Shown here: one piece after another, positions 42,638-52,343 of the stretch | How the letters are laid out: every line of letters begins with the position of its first letter | Position numbering within the stretch: position 1 is the first letter of the stretch | Source: Paraburkholderia sp. PREW-6R | GTDB lineage: Bacteria > Pseudomonadota > Gammaproteobacteria > Burkholderiales > Burkholderiaceae | Reading direction: 5' to 3' | NCBI RefSeq assembly: GCF_039621805.1 | Contig: NZ_CP155073.1 | Location: 1,736,001 to 1,800,000 of the forward strand | Length of the DNA: 64,000 nucleotides | Notes under the pieces: generated by a model | Database searches by the model: none | What the model saw: the letters and a program-made list of their open reading frames with translations, nothing else | What the model was told of the DNA's origin: nothing | Made by a program: the position numbers and the translations under genes

Positions 42638-44038
42638 ATGACCAAGGATTCCTCCCAGACCGCGCTGTTGTGGATCGTCGCCGCAGGCTTCTTCATGCAG
42701 TCGCTCGACACGACGATCGTCAACACCGCGCTGCCTTCCATCGCAAAGAGCCTGCACGTCGCGCCGCTCGCGATGCAACCGGTGGTCGTCGCCTACACGT
42801 TGACCATGGCCATGCTCACGCCCGCGTCCGGCTGGCTGGCCGACCGCTTCGGCACGCGGCGCGTGTATTTCGTCGCGATACTCGTGTTCGTGCTCGGCTC
42901 GATCTGCTGCGCGAGCGCGCATACCCTCGGGCAACTGGTGATGGCGCGCGTGCTGCAAGGCGTCGGCGGTTCGATGCTGCTGCCCATTGGCCGCCTCGCC
43001 GTGCTGCGCAGCGTGCCGGGCGACCAGTATGTGTCCGCACTCGCCTTTATTTCGGTTGCCGGCCAGTTGGGGCCGATTGCCGGGCCCACGCTCGGCGGCT
43101 GGTTCGTCCAGGCCGTCACGTGGCACTGGATTTTTCTGATCAACGTGCCGATCGGCGCGCTCGGTCTCTATGCGGTGCAGCGCTTTCTGCCGTCGCATGG
43201 CGAGACCCAGGCGCCGCCGTTCGATCTCGTCGGCTGCGGGCTGCTGTCGCTGTGCATGATCGCGTTCTCACTCGCGGTCGACGCGCCGGTCGCCACGCAT
43301 CGCGCGGCGTGGTCGGCGGGATTGTTCGCGCTCGCCGTCGTGACCGCGCTGGCCTACATTCCGCACGCCCGGCGCCGCGCCAATCCGCTCTTCAAACTGT
43401 CGTTGTTCAGCGAGCCGAACTTTAGCGTCGGGCTGATCGGCAACCTCGTGTGCCGCGTCGGTTCGAGCGCGGTGCCGTTTCTCGTGCCGCTGCTCCTGCA
43501 ACTGCAACTGGGTTACTCGCCGCTGCATTCGGGCCTGATGATGCTGCCCGCGGCGCTGGCCGGCACCGTCGCCAAACGCTGGATCGCGCCGCTCGTGCGA
43601 CGCTATGGCTACGACACGTTCCTGCTCGTCAACACGATCATCGTGGGCTCGGCGATCGTCGCGTTCGCGCTGATCACGCGCGGCACGCCGCTGATCGTCG
43701 AAGCCGGGATTCTCGCCGTGTTCGGCGCTGCCAATTCCATGCAGTTTGCTGCCATGAACAGCGTCACGCTCAAAGGCCTTTCCCACGAAGACGCAGGCAG
43801 CGGCAACAGCCTCTTTTCGATGGTGCAGATGCTGGCGATCGGGCTTGGCGTGTCGATCGGCGGCGGTCTCGTGAATCTCTTTTCGGCACAGGGGGGATCG
43901 ACCGCGCTCGGTTTCCGGCTGAGCTTCGTCTGTGTCGGCGTGATCACGCTGGTGTCCGCGTGGATCTTCCGCCATCTCGATGAAGCACCTGGCGCGCGGC
44001 CGGTGCGCGCGCAGGCGACACAGGGCGCGGGCCACTGA
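42638..44038 (+). CDS. MFS multidrug transporter, DHA2 family (MdtD-like)
   Basis: This is a 466-residue inner-membrane transporter with about 13-14 TM helices. Motif A is GWLADRFGTRRVYF, TM4 has RVLQGVGGSMLLPIGRL and TM5 GPIAGPTLGGWFV; the N-terminal DTTIVNTALPSIA is characteristic of the family, and MdtD is the nearest named relative I can suggest. It is divergent from the LysR gene, which likely controls it. It resembles the pump at 33568-35007. Substrate unknown. Confidence 0.9.
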   Translation: MTKDSSQTALLWIVAAGFFMQSLDTTIVNTALPSIAKSLHVAPLAMQPVVVAYTLTMAMLTPASGWLADRFGTRRVYFVAILVFVLGSICCASAHTLGQLVMARVLQGVGGSMLLPIGRLAVLRSVPGDQYVSALAFISVAGQLGPIAGPTLGGWFVQAVTWHWIFLINVPIGALGLYAVQRFLPSHGETQAPPFDLVGCGLLSLCMIAFSLAVDAPVATHRAAWSAGLFALAVVTALAYIPHARRRANPLFKLSLFSEPNFSVGLIGNLVCRVGSSAVPFLVPLLLQLQLGYSPLHSGLMMLPAALAGTVAKRWIAPLVRRYGYDTFLLVNTIIVGSAIVAFALITRGTPLIVEAGILAVFGAANSMQFAAMNSVTLKGLSHEDAGSGNSLFSMVQMLAIGLGVSIGGGLVNLFSAQGGSTALGFRLSFVCVGVITLVSAWIFRHLDEAPGARPVRAQATQGAGH

Positions 44039-44082
44039 AGCGCGACGGCGCCGCCGCCGCGCGAGGCCGCCAAGCGTGTGCG

Positions 44083-44853
44083 TCAATCCCGCAGCCGCAC
44101 ACCCGAAAAGTTCTCGCACGCCTGGATCAGACGCTCCTGCACGGCGTCGTCGCGCACCGCAGGGTGCGTCTCGCGCGGCTGCATGTGATAGAAGTATTCG
44201 CCGCTCACCGTGGCGGTGTCGTCGCTCGCAGCCAGCCACACCTGGGTCTTTGGCGCGGCCTGCAGGTCGTCCGGCGCACCCGGGCCGCCCATTTTCGTTG
44301 CGACCCAGCCTGGCTCCACGGCATTTGACGAAACCTGCGGCCAGCGGCGCGCGATTGCGAACGCCAGCAGCGCGTCGTGCAGCTTCGAGTCGGAGTAAGC
44401 CGCCGTGCCGCGCCACGGACGGCGCTCCCATGCCAGATCATCCAGACTCGCGTCGCCGCTGCGGTGCAGACCCGAACTGAGGTAGACCAGGCGCTTGGGC
44501 TTCTCCATCAATGCGGTCAGTATGTACGGCGCGAGCGTGTTGACCGCGAACACGTGCGGCAGCCCATCGACGGTGGCGACACGGCGCGGCTCCTGATAAC
44601 CGACCGCCGCGTTATGGATCACCGCATCGAAAGGCCCTGAGCGGTTGGCCTCCTCCGCCAACGCGACGGTGGCCTGAATGCTCGCCAGATCGCCGGCCAA
44701 TGCGGCTTCGGCCTGCGGCACCGCTTCGAGCGCCTCTGCGGCGCGCGCCGCGTTGCGTGCATGCAAAACCACCTGGTGTCCGGCGTCCACGAGCAGGCGC
44801 GCGGCCATCTGGCCCAAACCGTCGGCGGAACCGGTAATGAAGATACGAGACAT
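44083..44853 (-). CDS. SDR-family oxidoreductase
   Basis: This is a 256-residue short-chain dehydrogenase with the nucleotide motif TGSADGLG (residues 7-14), VIHNAAVGY (an NNAG variant with HNAA), Ser in LVYLSSGLH and the catalytic pair in YSDSKLHD (YxxxK). The Rossmann motif TGSADGLGQ recalls atypical or classical members acting on small alcohols; the substrate cannot be read. It is divergent from the LysR gene at 45106 over 252 bp, suggesting regulation by it. Confidence 0.87.
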   Translation of the reverse strand: MSRIFITGSADGLGQMAARLLVDAGHQVVLHARNAARAAEALEAVPQAEAALAGDLASIQATVALAEEANRSGPFDAVIHNAAVGYQEPRRVATVDGLPHVFAVNTLAPYILTALMEKPKRLVYLSSGLHRSGDASLDDLAWERRPWRGTAAYSDSKLHDALLAFAIARRWPQVSSNAVEPGWVATKMGGPGAPDDLQAAPKTQVWLAASDDTATVSGEYFYHMQPRETHPAVRDDAVQERLIQACENFSGVRLRD

Positions 44854-45105
44854 CGATACGCTCCCAATGAACTGTCGAGATATGCCCGGCGCATAACAGA
44901 GAATCGCGTTCCATCGTACATCGGGCGAATGGATCGAGCTTAGCGCGTGAGCACATGCTGACGCGAGAGCGTGGCTGTCATTCCACTCATGACAAACAAT
45001 CATTCATCGGCTAGATCAGATGGCATCGCCCGGCGCTCGCGCGTGAATTCAAACGGTGTTTCGCGTTAGCATGTCGTGCGTGAACGCATAACAAAGGAAG
45101 AACAC

Positions 45106-46035
45106 ATGCCTTTTGACGAGCGCATGCTGAACGGGATGGGGGTGTTGACGGCTATCGTCGACTGCGGCAGTTTCGCGGCCGCTGGCGAAGCCCTCGACAT
45201 GTCGCAATCCGGGGTAAGCCGTTCTGTCGCGCGACTCGAAGCGCGGCTGGGTATCCGCCTGTTCGACCGCACCACGCGTTCGGTCACGCTGACCGACGAG
45301 GGGCGGCGCTTCTACGAACAGATTGTGCCGCTCCTGGGCGGTCTGGAAGAAGCCGCGGCCTCCGCGGCCAAAGGGGCGACTGCCGTTCGTGGCCGTTTGC
45401 GCGTGAACATGGACCCGTTCTTTTCACGTCTCGTGCTGGGACCGAGGCTCGGCGGCTTCGTGGACAAGCACCCCGATCTGCAGCTCGAACTGATCACGCG
45501 AGACCAGCTGGGCGACATGGTCGGAGAGGGTTTCGACCTCGCCATCCGTTTTGGCGAACCGCCGGTGTCCACGCTGATCGCGCGCAAGCTGCTCGATACG
45601 CGCATTCTCACCGTCGCTGCGCCTTCGTATCTGAAGCGTCACGGCCGCCCCGCGAGTCCCAACGAACTCGAAGGCAGCAGGCACGTGTGCATCAAGTTTC
45701 GCGATCCGCTCACGGGTTATCCGTTCAGTTGGGAATTCCATCGGGGCCGCAAGAAAATCGTGATCGCGCCGCAAGGCCGTCTGACGGTCAACGACGTCGG
45801 TACGCTGCATAGCGTTTGCACTGCAGGCCAGGGTATCGCGCAGATTCTTTCGCTCGGCGCGGAACCGCTGCTCGCGAGCGGCAAACTGGTCGAACTGTTC
45901 CCGGATTGGGGTGACGAGGTCTATCCGCTGTATGCGCTCTATCCGTCGCGGCATTATCCGCCGGCCAAGGTGCGCGCTTTCTATGATTTCATCGTGTCGC
46001 TGACAGGCAGTGCGCCGCGCGAAGCGGCGGCCTGA
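45106..46035 (+). CDS. LysR-family regulator divergent from an SDR gene
   Basis: This is a 309-residue LysR regulator of the CrgA/DsdC-like subgroup: HTH at about residues 6-62 (FAAAGEALDMSQSGVSRSVARLE, with RLFDRTTRSVTLTDEG), and an effector domain with LAIRFGEPPVSTLIARKL. AAGGAAG precedes the ATG at 45106; ten codons upstream are open but lack a better start. It probably controls the divergent SDR gene. Confidence 0.9.
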   Translation: MPFDERMLNGMGVLTAIVDCGSFAAAGEALDMSQSGVSRSVARLEARLGIRLFDRTTRSVTLTDEGRRFYEQIVPLLGGLEEAAASAAKGATAVRGRLRVNMDPFFSRLVLGPRLGGFVDKHPDLQLELITRDQLGDMVGEGFDLAIRFGEPPVSTLIARKLLDTRILTVAAPSYLKRHGRPASPNELEGSRHVCIKFRDPLTGYPFSWEFHRGRKKIVIAPQGRLTVNDVGTLHSVCTAGQGIAQILSLGAEPLLASGKLVELFPDWGDEVYPLYALYPSRHYPPAKVRAFYDFIVSLTGSAPREAAA

Positions 46036-46202
46036 CGCATCGGCGCGACGCGTCATAGCTCCGGCTCGGTTCGGAAAGTTAAGAGACTTGAAAGACCGCC
46101 AGTCAATGTGTCTTCTTCACGTTGCGCTGTTTAACAGACGCGCTCAAGCGGTGATTTGTCAGTCGCCGGCGCGCGGTCTCCCGTGCGCCGCCGGGTCCGC
46201 AA

Positions 46203-47648
46203 TCAAGCCGCTTCGCTCAGCAGTTCGCGAACTGCGTCGCGAGACTCGCGCGCCAGCTGTTTCAGATCGACCCCGTCGATCTGGTCGTCGCTGACGATAC
46301 GTTTGCCCGCGCAGAAGAGCGCCGCGACGGACGGCCTGCCGCCCGACGCCACCGGTCCGATGGCCGGATCGTGCAAGCCGAAGTAACGCGGATCGTCGAG
46401 CCGGTACACGGCGATGTCCGCCGCCAGACCCACGGCGATTCTGCCGACCTCGTTCAGGCCCATGATGCGCGCGCCGCCCGCTGTCCCCCAGTGAATCACG
46501 TCGGCCACGCTCGCCGCACTCGCGCCGCCTTCGAAGCTGCCGCCGCGATAGGTCGGCTGCGCCAGCATGCCGCCGCGTGCGCGTTGCGCGAGCCACGTCA
46601 TGTGGACTTCGGAAATCATGTCGGCGGCTTCATTCGACGCTGCCCCGTCCACGCCGATCGACACCGGCACGCCCGCGTCGGCCATCGCCCGCACCGGGCA
46701 AATGCCGCTGCCCAGCCGGCCATTGCTCTGCGGACAATGCGCGACGCCGGTGCCCGTTTGCGCGAGCAGCGCGATTTCGTCGGCGTCCACCTTGACGAGA
46801 TGCGCGTACCAGACGTCGCTGCCAAGCCAGTCGTGCTCGCCGCAAAACGCCACCGGCGACTGCCCGTGCATGGCCTGCGCGCTGTCCTGATAGCTGACCG
46901 TCTCCGACAGATGACTATGCAGACGCAAGCCGAGCCGTCGCGCGGCCGCGGCGGTGGCGCGCATCTCGGCCGGCGAAATCGAGTAAAGCACCGTGGTCGG
47001 CGCCATCACGACACGCCGCATCGCGCGCGGCGACGCATCGTGCCACCCGGACGCCAGCCGTTCGACGTCGGCGACATAGGCATCGAGCGATTCAGGGCGA
47101 AGCGCGGTGGGCAGTTCGGCTTCGAGCTGGCGCGTTTGCGTCGCGCCGCCGCGCAGCAGCACGAAGCGCATGCCGAGCTTGTCCGCTTCGTCGAACAGGA
47201 TCGCGGAGCTGTCGAACGGCATGTTCGGGTAGTACAGATAATTGTGATCGGCGACGGTCGCGCAGCCCGAGCGCGCCAGTTCCACGAGACCAATGCGAGC
47301 CGCGAGCCGGAAGCGTCGCTCGTCGAAAAGCGCGCGAAACCGGTACGGCGTGGCAGCGAGCCACGGTGTGAGCGTCGCGTCGAGACCGGCCGTGTCGCCT
47401 TTGAGCAGCGACTGGAACAGGTGATGATGAGTATTGACCCATGCCGGATAGACGACGCAGTCGGTGGCGTCGACGACCTGTTCGCCCGGCCGTGGGGTCA
47501 ATGTGCCGATCGCGTCGATCGTATCGCCGACGATGCGAATGTCGGGACCGTTCACGCGTGCGGGATCATCGGCGGAACCGCAGCCGCCTGTGATGATTGC
47601 CGCGGCGTTGCGGATTAGCGTGGAAGATGTCGTGTGTTCTGAGGTCAT
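46203..47648 (-). CDS. Amidohydrolase, 8-oxoguanine deaminase/TrzA-AtzB type
   Basis: This is a 481-residue metal-dependent deaminase of the amidohydrolase superfamily. The metal-binding HxH is in NTHHHLFQSLLKG (about 72-76), with HSHLSET, the SNGRLGSG segment and VDGAASNE (metal Asp) following. The pattern is that of 8-oxoguanine deaminase and hydroxydechloroatrazine ethylaminohydrolase-like enzymes, which remove amino groups from purines or triazines. It is the last gene of an operon with an ABC transporter and a Rieske oxygenase, so a nitrogenous heterocycle is the likely substrate of the pathway. The long frame beyond 47648 lies over the permease gene and is not used. Confidence 0.87.
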   Translation of the reverse strand: MTSEHTTSSTLIRNAAAIITGGCGSADDPARVNGPDIRIVGDTIDAIGTLTPRPGEQVVDATDCVVYPAWVNTHHHLFQSLLKGDTAGLDATLTPWLAATPYRFRALFDERRFRLAARIGLVELARSGCATVADHNYLYYPNMPFDSSAILFDEADKLGMRFVLLRGGATQTRQLEAELPTALRPESLDAYVADVERLASGWHDASPRAMRRVVMAPTTVLYSISPAEMRATAAAARRLGLRLHSHLSETVSYQDSAQAMHGQSPVAFCGEHDWLGSDVWYAHLVKVDADEIALLAQTGTGVAHCPQSNGRLGSGICPVRAMADAGVPVSIGVDGAASNEAADMISEVHMTWLAQRARGGMLAQPTYRGGSFEGGASAASVADVIHWGTAGGARIMGLNEVGRIAVGLAADIAVYRLDDPRYFGLHDPAIGPVASGGRPSVAALFCAGKRIVSDDQIDGVDLKQLARESRDAVRELLSEAA

Positions 47649-47677
47649 AGGTTGTGCGCGCAAGGATCGGGAAAGCA

Positions 47678-48589
47678 TCAGAGTTGGCTGTCGTGCCAGC
47701 CGCGCAAACCGATGCGCGAGACCCACGCCGTGATCGCGAACAGGACGACGCCTGTCACGGTAATCAGCAGCAACGCCGCGAAAAGCCGCGGGATGTTCAG
47801 CTGGAAACCCGCCTGCAGGATCTGGTATGCGAGCCCCGCGCCACTGCCGCCCGTGCCGGCGACGAATTCCGCGACCACCGCGCCGATCAGCGACAGTCCG
47901 CTCGAAATACGCAGGCCGCCGAAGAAATACGGCAGCGCGCTCGGTATGCGCAAACGGGTCAGCGTCTGCCAGCGCGTCGCGCGATTGATCCTGAAGAGAT
48001 TGATCAGGCCGGGATTGACGCTGCGCAAACCGAGCGCCGTGTTCGAGATGATCGGGAACAACGCGACGAGCGTCGCGCACAACACCAGCGCGACGGTCAT
48101 GTCCTTCACCCAGATGATGATGAGCGGCGCAATCGCAACGACCGGCGTGACCTGCAACAGGATCGCGTACGGAAAGAGGCTCGCTTCGATCAACGGGCTC
48201 TGCACGAACAGCAGCGCGATCACCACACCCAGAGCCGTCGCGAGCGCGAACGCGAGCAACGTGATCTTGAGCGTCGCGAGCAGGCTGCCGAATAGCAAAG
48301 GCGCGTCCTGCAGCAGTTCACCGACGATCGCCACCGGCGACGGCACCAGATAGGCCGGCACTTTCATCAGCACGCACCAGCCCTGCCACGCTGCCAGCAC
48401 GATCAGACCCACCACCCACGGCGCGATCGCCTTCGTCACGCCGGGCCGCTGCAGCCACGGCTCGCGGGTTCGCTGGGTCGCGCGGGTTGGCCGGCTTGAC
48501 GCATTGGATATGACAGCAGCCGGCTCGCGTGCTGCGGCTGCCTGACCGTTGAATTGAGCCGTATGACCCGCAAGGACTTCGCCTGTCAT
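47678..48589 (-). CDS. ABC transporter permease (NitT/TauT type)
   Basis: This is a 303-residue inner-membrane permease with six TM helices and the EAA loop (LRIPSALPYFFGGLRISSG). A polar N-terminal tail of about 50 residues precedes TM1. AGGAG lies upstream of the ATG at 48589, which overlaps the ATPase stop by 4 bp. It belongs with the ATPase (48586-49419) and the binding protein (50522-51544), a set used for aromatic or heterocyclic compounds, thiamine precursors, nitrate or taurine. Confidence 0.9.
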   Translation of the reverse strand: MTGEVLAGHTAQFNGQAAAAREPAAVISNASSRPTRATQRTREPWLQRPGVTKAIAPWVVGLIVLAAWQGWCVLMKVPAYLVPSPVAIVGELLQDAPLLFGSLLATLKITLLAFALATALGVVIALLFVQSPLIEASLFPYAILLQVTPVVAIAPLIIIWVKDMTVALVLCATLVALFPIISNTALGLRSVNPGLINLFRINRATRWQTLTRLRIPSALPYFFGGLRISSGLSLIGAVVAEFVAGTGGSGAGLAYQILQAGFQLNIPRLFAALLLITVTGVVLFAITAWVSRIGLRGWHDSQL

Positions 48590-49419
48590 GATTGCACTCC
48601 TGTTTCTTCGTTCGCAAACGACGCGCGATGCGCATCGGTGATCAGCTCCGACAGCGTCCTGCAGTCGCGCATGAACGGTTCGCTGACACGAAACGCGTCG
48701 TCGCGTTCGAGCGGTCCGTCGATCGGCACTTCGGCGATCACGCGTCCGGGCCGCGCCTGCATCACCACCACGCGGCTCGACAGATACACCGCCTCGTAAA
48801 TGCTGTGCGTGACGAACACCACCGTGATGCCGCGCCGCTGCCAGAGCGCACGCAGATCGCCGTCGAGCCGGTTGCGCGTGAACTCGTCGAGTGCGCCGAA
48901 CGGTTCGTCGAGCAACAGCAGATCCGGCTCGGTGACGAGCGCCCGCGCCAGCGACGCACGCATCTGCATGCCGCCGGACAACTCGCGCGGCAGTACGTTG
49001 CCAAACTTCGCGAGGCCGACGCCGTCGAGCGCCTCGGCAACGCGGGCGTCCGCTTCGCGGCGCGGCACGCGGGCAAGATCGAGCGGCAGTCTCACGTTTT
49101 CCGCGACCGTCGCCCATGGCATCAGCGTGGCCTCCTGAAACACCATCGACATGCGCCGCCCGTTCGAACCGACGGTATCGAACGGCTGGCCCCACCAGCG
49201 CAGATGACCGTGCGTCGGCGTTTCGATGCCGGCAAACATCTTCAGCAACGTGCTTTTTCCGCAACCGGATGGACCGAGCAGCGAGATGAACTCGCCGGGT
49301 TCAATTGCGAGCCGCACGTCTTCGAGCGCGACCGTGCCGTTCGGATAGCATTTGTCCACGCGCTGCACCGACAGCAACGGCGCGCTCGAACCCGGCACTG
49401 CAGTCTGATTGGCCAGCAT
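48586..49419 (-). CDS. ABC transporter ATP-binding protein
   Basis: This is a 277-residue ATPase of the NitT/TauT/SsuB type. It has a Walker A motif GPSGCGKST, Q-loop FQEATLMPW, signature LSGGMQMR, Walker B LLLLDEPFGALDE and the switch His in VFVTHSIYEAVYL. ATGA overlap with the permease gene downstream shows translational coupling; only two bases separate it from the Rieske gene upstream. The ATG at 49419 starts the conserved protein. Confidence 0.93.
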   Translation of the reverse strand: MLANQTAVPGSSAPLLSVQRVDKCYPNGTVALEDVRLAIEPGEFISLLGPSGCGKSTLLKMFAGIETPTHGHLRWWGQPFDTVGSNGRRMSMVFQEATLMPWATVAENVRLPLDLARVPRREADARVAEALDGVGLAKFGNVLPRELSGGMQMRASLARALVTEPDLLLLDEPFGALDEFTRNRLDGDLRALWQRRGITVVFVTHSIYEAVYLSSRVVVMQARPGRVIAEVPIDGPLERDDAFRVSEPFMRDCRTLSELITDAHRASFANEETGVQS

Positions 49420-49421
49420 GG

Positions 49422-50468
49422 TCACTCCTGCGCGTGAATAGGGATGATGTCGCGAAATACTTCGGACTCGCCATGATCGTTCAGCAGCTTGAGCAACATG
49501 CGCCGCATCAGCAGGCCCGGCTGGTCCGATTCCATATGGCACTCCTGCTGACGCCGCACGTCGATGCATGCATCGTAGTCAGTGGCTTCGAGAATGTCGC
49601 GGTCTTCGTCGGTGATCGGGCGATCCCAGTCGATCAGCTCCTGCGTCGAGCACGCGTCTTCGGTGTCGTTGCGATAGAGCCATTGCGACAGCATCAGCGT
49701 GCGGTCGTCGATCGGCGTTGCACAGTTATAGATGATGTGGTGAATGCCGCTTGCCGGATACACGCAGCCAAACCGGCGCGCGAATGGCATGAACCAGCGG
49801 TTCACCAGATGACGCTCGGTCACCTCTTCCTGCGTGCCGGTGATCCGGTAGCTCGCCGGCGGGTTGCGTACGGGCACATGCGTCTCGGCTTCAAAACCCC
49901 ATTCGTGCGGACGGAATTCGTAGCTGGACGGCTTCGGGTTGTCGAACAGACCGAAGTTGCCCTTGTGCACGAAGCTGAAGTGAGAATTGTCGAACGAGTT
50001 TTCCATCATGCGCAGCGGGCTCGTTTCCCAACGCTCGTAAAACTGCAGAATGCGGCGGTAGCCGGGCGCACCGTCTTCGGGAAACTCGGGGATCGGCTGC
50101 AGCGGGTCGTCGAGCGCCACCCACGCGTAACCGTAGCGCTCCTCGCAGTGATAGGACGGCACGACCGCGCGCGACGGAATCGCGCCGTCCTTGTTCTGCG
50201 GAATCTTCACGCATTGGCCCGAGCAGTCGTAGGTCCAGCCGTGGTAGCCGCACGCGATATTGCCGTCGCTGTCCACGAAGCCCTTCGAGAGCTTCGCCGT
50301 ACGGTGGCAGCAGCGATCGCGCAGCGCATGCGGCTTGCCGCTCGCGCCCTTCCATAACACGATCGGTTCGCCGAGCAGCGTGAACGGCTGCGGGCCGGCT
50401 TCGAGCTGCGTCATCGGCATGATGGCGTACCAGAAACGGCGCAGGACTTTTTGTCGGGTGACCAGCAT
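49422..50468 (-). CDS. Rieske non-heme iron oxygenase
   Basis: This is a 348-residue oxygenase subunit of the ring-hydroxylating/demethylating type. The Rieske cluster is bound by the Cys-x-His in DRCCHRTAKL and by Cys-x2-His in CGYHGW; the mononuclear iron site is in NSFDNSHFSFVHKG. The C-terminal domain carries DRPITDEDRDILEATDY. Rieske enzymes of this size act alone with a separate reductase; none is adjacent. The neighbours (purine-type deaminase and ABC importer) suggest oxidation or demethylation of an N-heterocycle. AAGGAG precedes the ATG at 50468. Confidence 0.9.
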   Translation of the reverse strand: MLVTRQKVLRRFWYAIMPMTQLEAGPQPFTLLGEPIVLWKGASGKPHALRDRCCHRTAKLSKGFVDSDGNIACGYHGWTYDCSGQCVKIPQNKDGAIPSRAVVPSYHCEERYGYAWVALDDPLQPIPEFPEDGAPGYRRILQFYERWETSPLRMMENSFDNSHFSFVHKGNFGLFDNPKPSSYEFRPHEWGFEAETHVPVRNPPASYRITGTQEEVTERHLVNRWFMPFARRFGCVYPASGIHHIIYNCATPIDDRTLMLSQWLYRNDTEDACSTQELIDWDRPITDEDRDILEATDYDACIDVRRQQECHMESDQPGLLMRRMLLKLLNDHGESEVFRDIIPIHAQE

Positions 50469-50521
50469 GAGGTGCTCCTTTTTCAAGCGTATTCGGGGTG
50501 CTTTCAGCGACGACAGCGCGC

Positions 50522-51544
50522 TTACGGCATCACCTTCGCGTTCTGGATGAATTGCAGCGTGTAGGCCGCGTGGTAGTCGGTGGCGGGCTTGAGCAGCTTC
50601 GCGTCCACCATGTAGTCGAAGGTCTTTTTCCAGCGCGCATCCGTCATCGTGCCGATGCCCTCGCTTGCCGCGTCGCCGCCGGTGACGAGCTTGAGCTTTT
50701 TCAGTTGCGCGACACCGTACGCAAGTTGTCCGTCGCTCATCTGCGGGTTGTCTTTCTTGATCAACGCGTTGCCCGGAGCAGGATCGTTCAGGTAGCTCTT
50801 CCAGCCTTCCATCGACGCCTTCACGAAACGCGCGACCACTTCCGGCCGGTTTTTCATCGTGTCGCGCATCGTGACGATCGTCGTGTTGTACGGCGGATAG
50901 CCGTCATCGGCGAACAGGAAGAAATGCGCGTTGACGTGGGCCTGTTCGGCCTGGTACGTTTCCGACGACGGATACGCCTGCATCGCCACGTTCGGATCGG
51001 CGAAGAACGGCTGCAGGTTGAATGTATAGGGGCGCGCCTGTGCTTCCGTATAGCCATACTTCGCCTTGAGCCACGGCCACCATGTCGTGCGGCCCGAGCC
51101 AGCCACGAGGATCGTCTTGTTCTTCAGGCCCGCGAGACTCGTCACGTCGGCGTGGGTCATCATGCCTTGCGGGTCGTACTGGAATGCAGCGGCAACAGTC
51201 GTTACCGGAATGCCGGCCTCGACGCTCGACAGCACCTGGAAGTCGTACCCGAGCAGAAAGTCCGCCTGGCCGCCGGCGAGCAGCTGCATGCCGTTGACCT
51301 GCGGGCCGCCCATTCTGATCGTGACGTCGAGCCCGTACTTCTTGTAGATGCCCGTTGCGACGGCCTGATAAAAGCCACCATGTTCGGCCTGCGCGTACCA
51401 GCTCGTCAGCAGCGTAACGTGATCGTCGGCGTGAACGAGCGGCGCGGCGAGCGCGAGGCCGGCGAGCGCAGCCGCGGTGACTGCCCGCGCGAGAAACAGG
51501 CGGCCGGCCACGGCAACGCGGGAAAGAAGAGGCGAAACACGCAT
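50522..51544 (-). CDS. ABC transporter substrate-binding protein (NMT1/THI5-like)
   Basis: This is a 340-residue periplasmic protein with a signal peptide (about 1-39, ending LVHA). The NMT1/THI5 domain follows: VTLLTSWYAQAEHGGFYQAVATGIYKKYGLDV, GGQADFLLGYD and GNALIKKDNPQ. In the family it binds pyrimidine, sulfonate or aromatic ligands; several aromatic residues (WYAQAEHGGFY, TTWWPWL) may form the pocket. It heads the operon Rieske-ATPase-permease-deaminase with a 53-bp gap to the Rieske gene. GGAG precedes the ATG at 51544. Confidence 0.9.
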   Translation of the reverse strand: MRVSPLLSRVAVAGRLFLARAVTAAALAGLALAAPLVHADDHVTLLTSWYAQAEHGGFYQAVATGIYKKYGLDVTIRMGGPQVNGMQLLAGGQADFLLGYDFQVLSSVEAGIPVTTVAAAFQYDPQGMMTHADVTSLAGLKNKTILVAGSGRTTWWPWLKAKYGYTEAQARPYTFNLQPFFADPNVAMQAYPSSETYQAEQAHVNAHFFLFADDGYPPYNTTIVTMRDTMKNRPEVVARFVKASMEGWKSYLNDPAPGNALIKKDNPQMSDGQLAYGVAQLKKLKLVTGGDAASEGIGTMTDARWKKTFDYMVDAKLLKPATDYHAAYTLQFIQNAKVMP

Positions 51545-52163
51545 GAGTGAACTCCGTGTGAACGTGGGGGAAAGGGCGAAAGGCTGGAAAGGCGGCAAGG
51601 AACGGACGATGACGGGTCCGCGCGCCTCGGCCGCCATCGCGTGATCGCGTGAATGCGCACGCAACGGCAATGGCGAAGCGACGCGCAGGCGCATGGGCGC
51701 AGACGCAGGTGTGCCATCGCGTGTGATCGCGAAAACGCATGACAGTCGGGTGAACATCTGGGGCAACTGCATCGCACGCTCCTTGTTGGCGAAACCGGAC
51801 GGTTTCGTTCAAACGCCGAATCTGTTTCGACGTGGGCGCACGATGCGCCCCAAGAGCAATGCCCCACGGTGACCGGCATGGTGATGCCGGCTCGCTAGCC
51901 GCTTCTACTCTGCGTGAGCGTTAAGCGAATGTCGTGCCAACGTGGACAGAATGGGCACGCTAAGGCCGCGGGGCGGGCCTCACAGTCACCGTGCGTTGTT
52001 TGCGACTTGCACGGCCATCGCACTGACTCGACGCGTGCTGGCACTGCGCGCGTGCATTCACGATGCGCCAGAGCCCAAAGGTTGTGCGTAAGAAGTCATC
52101 GCAAGGTGCTGCCGGGCCTGCGCCTTGCTGCTTCGCTCAGGTCATCCCAACCAGGAGCCAGCA
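51545..52163. other. Non-coding stretch upstream of the binding protein
   Basis: This stretch of 619 bp carries the promoter of the binding-protein operon and of the small gene at 52164. It contains a loose run of GATCGCG/TCGCGTGA words at about 51640-51735, not regular enough to be a repeat array. No coding sequence or clear regulatory dyad was identified. Confidence 0.4.
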
Positions 52164-52343
52164 ATGAGCGACACCAACGCACAACCGAAGAGCGAGCCGA
52201 CCGACCTCGAACATCCGCAACCCGCGGTGCATAGCGACAACGAAAAAAGCAAATTGCCCGAGCGCAGCGATGAAGGACGCAATCAGTCGCCTGCGGATCA
52301 GCCCGGCAAAAAACCCGGCGAGGACGAGCCGCCGGTCGGTTGA
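52164..52343 (+). CDS. Small disordered acidic/proline protein (59 aa)
   Basis: This 59-residue protein is rich in Pro, Asp, Glu, Lys and Ser (EPTDLEHPQPAVHSDNEKSK, KKPGEDEPPVG), with no hydrophobic stretch, so it is probably disordered and soluble. AGGAG precedes the ATG with a 7-base spacer. I know of no family function. It resembles small, hydrophilic stress-associated proteins of Burkholderiales, but that is an impression only. Confidence 0.6.
   Translation: MSDTNAQPKSEPTDLEHPQPAVHSDNEKSKLPERSDEGRNQSPADQPGKKPGEDEPPVG

Noticed and set aside
51640..51740. Possible direct-repeat array (GATCGCG/TCGCGTGA words)
   Set aside because: Spacing and sequence are irregular; there is no constant repeat-spacer pattern, so not a CRISPR array or iteron set.
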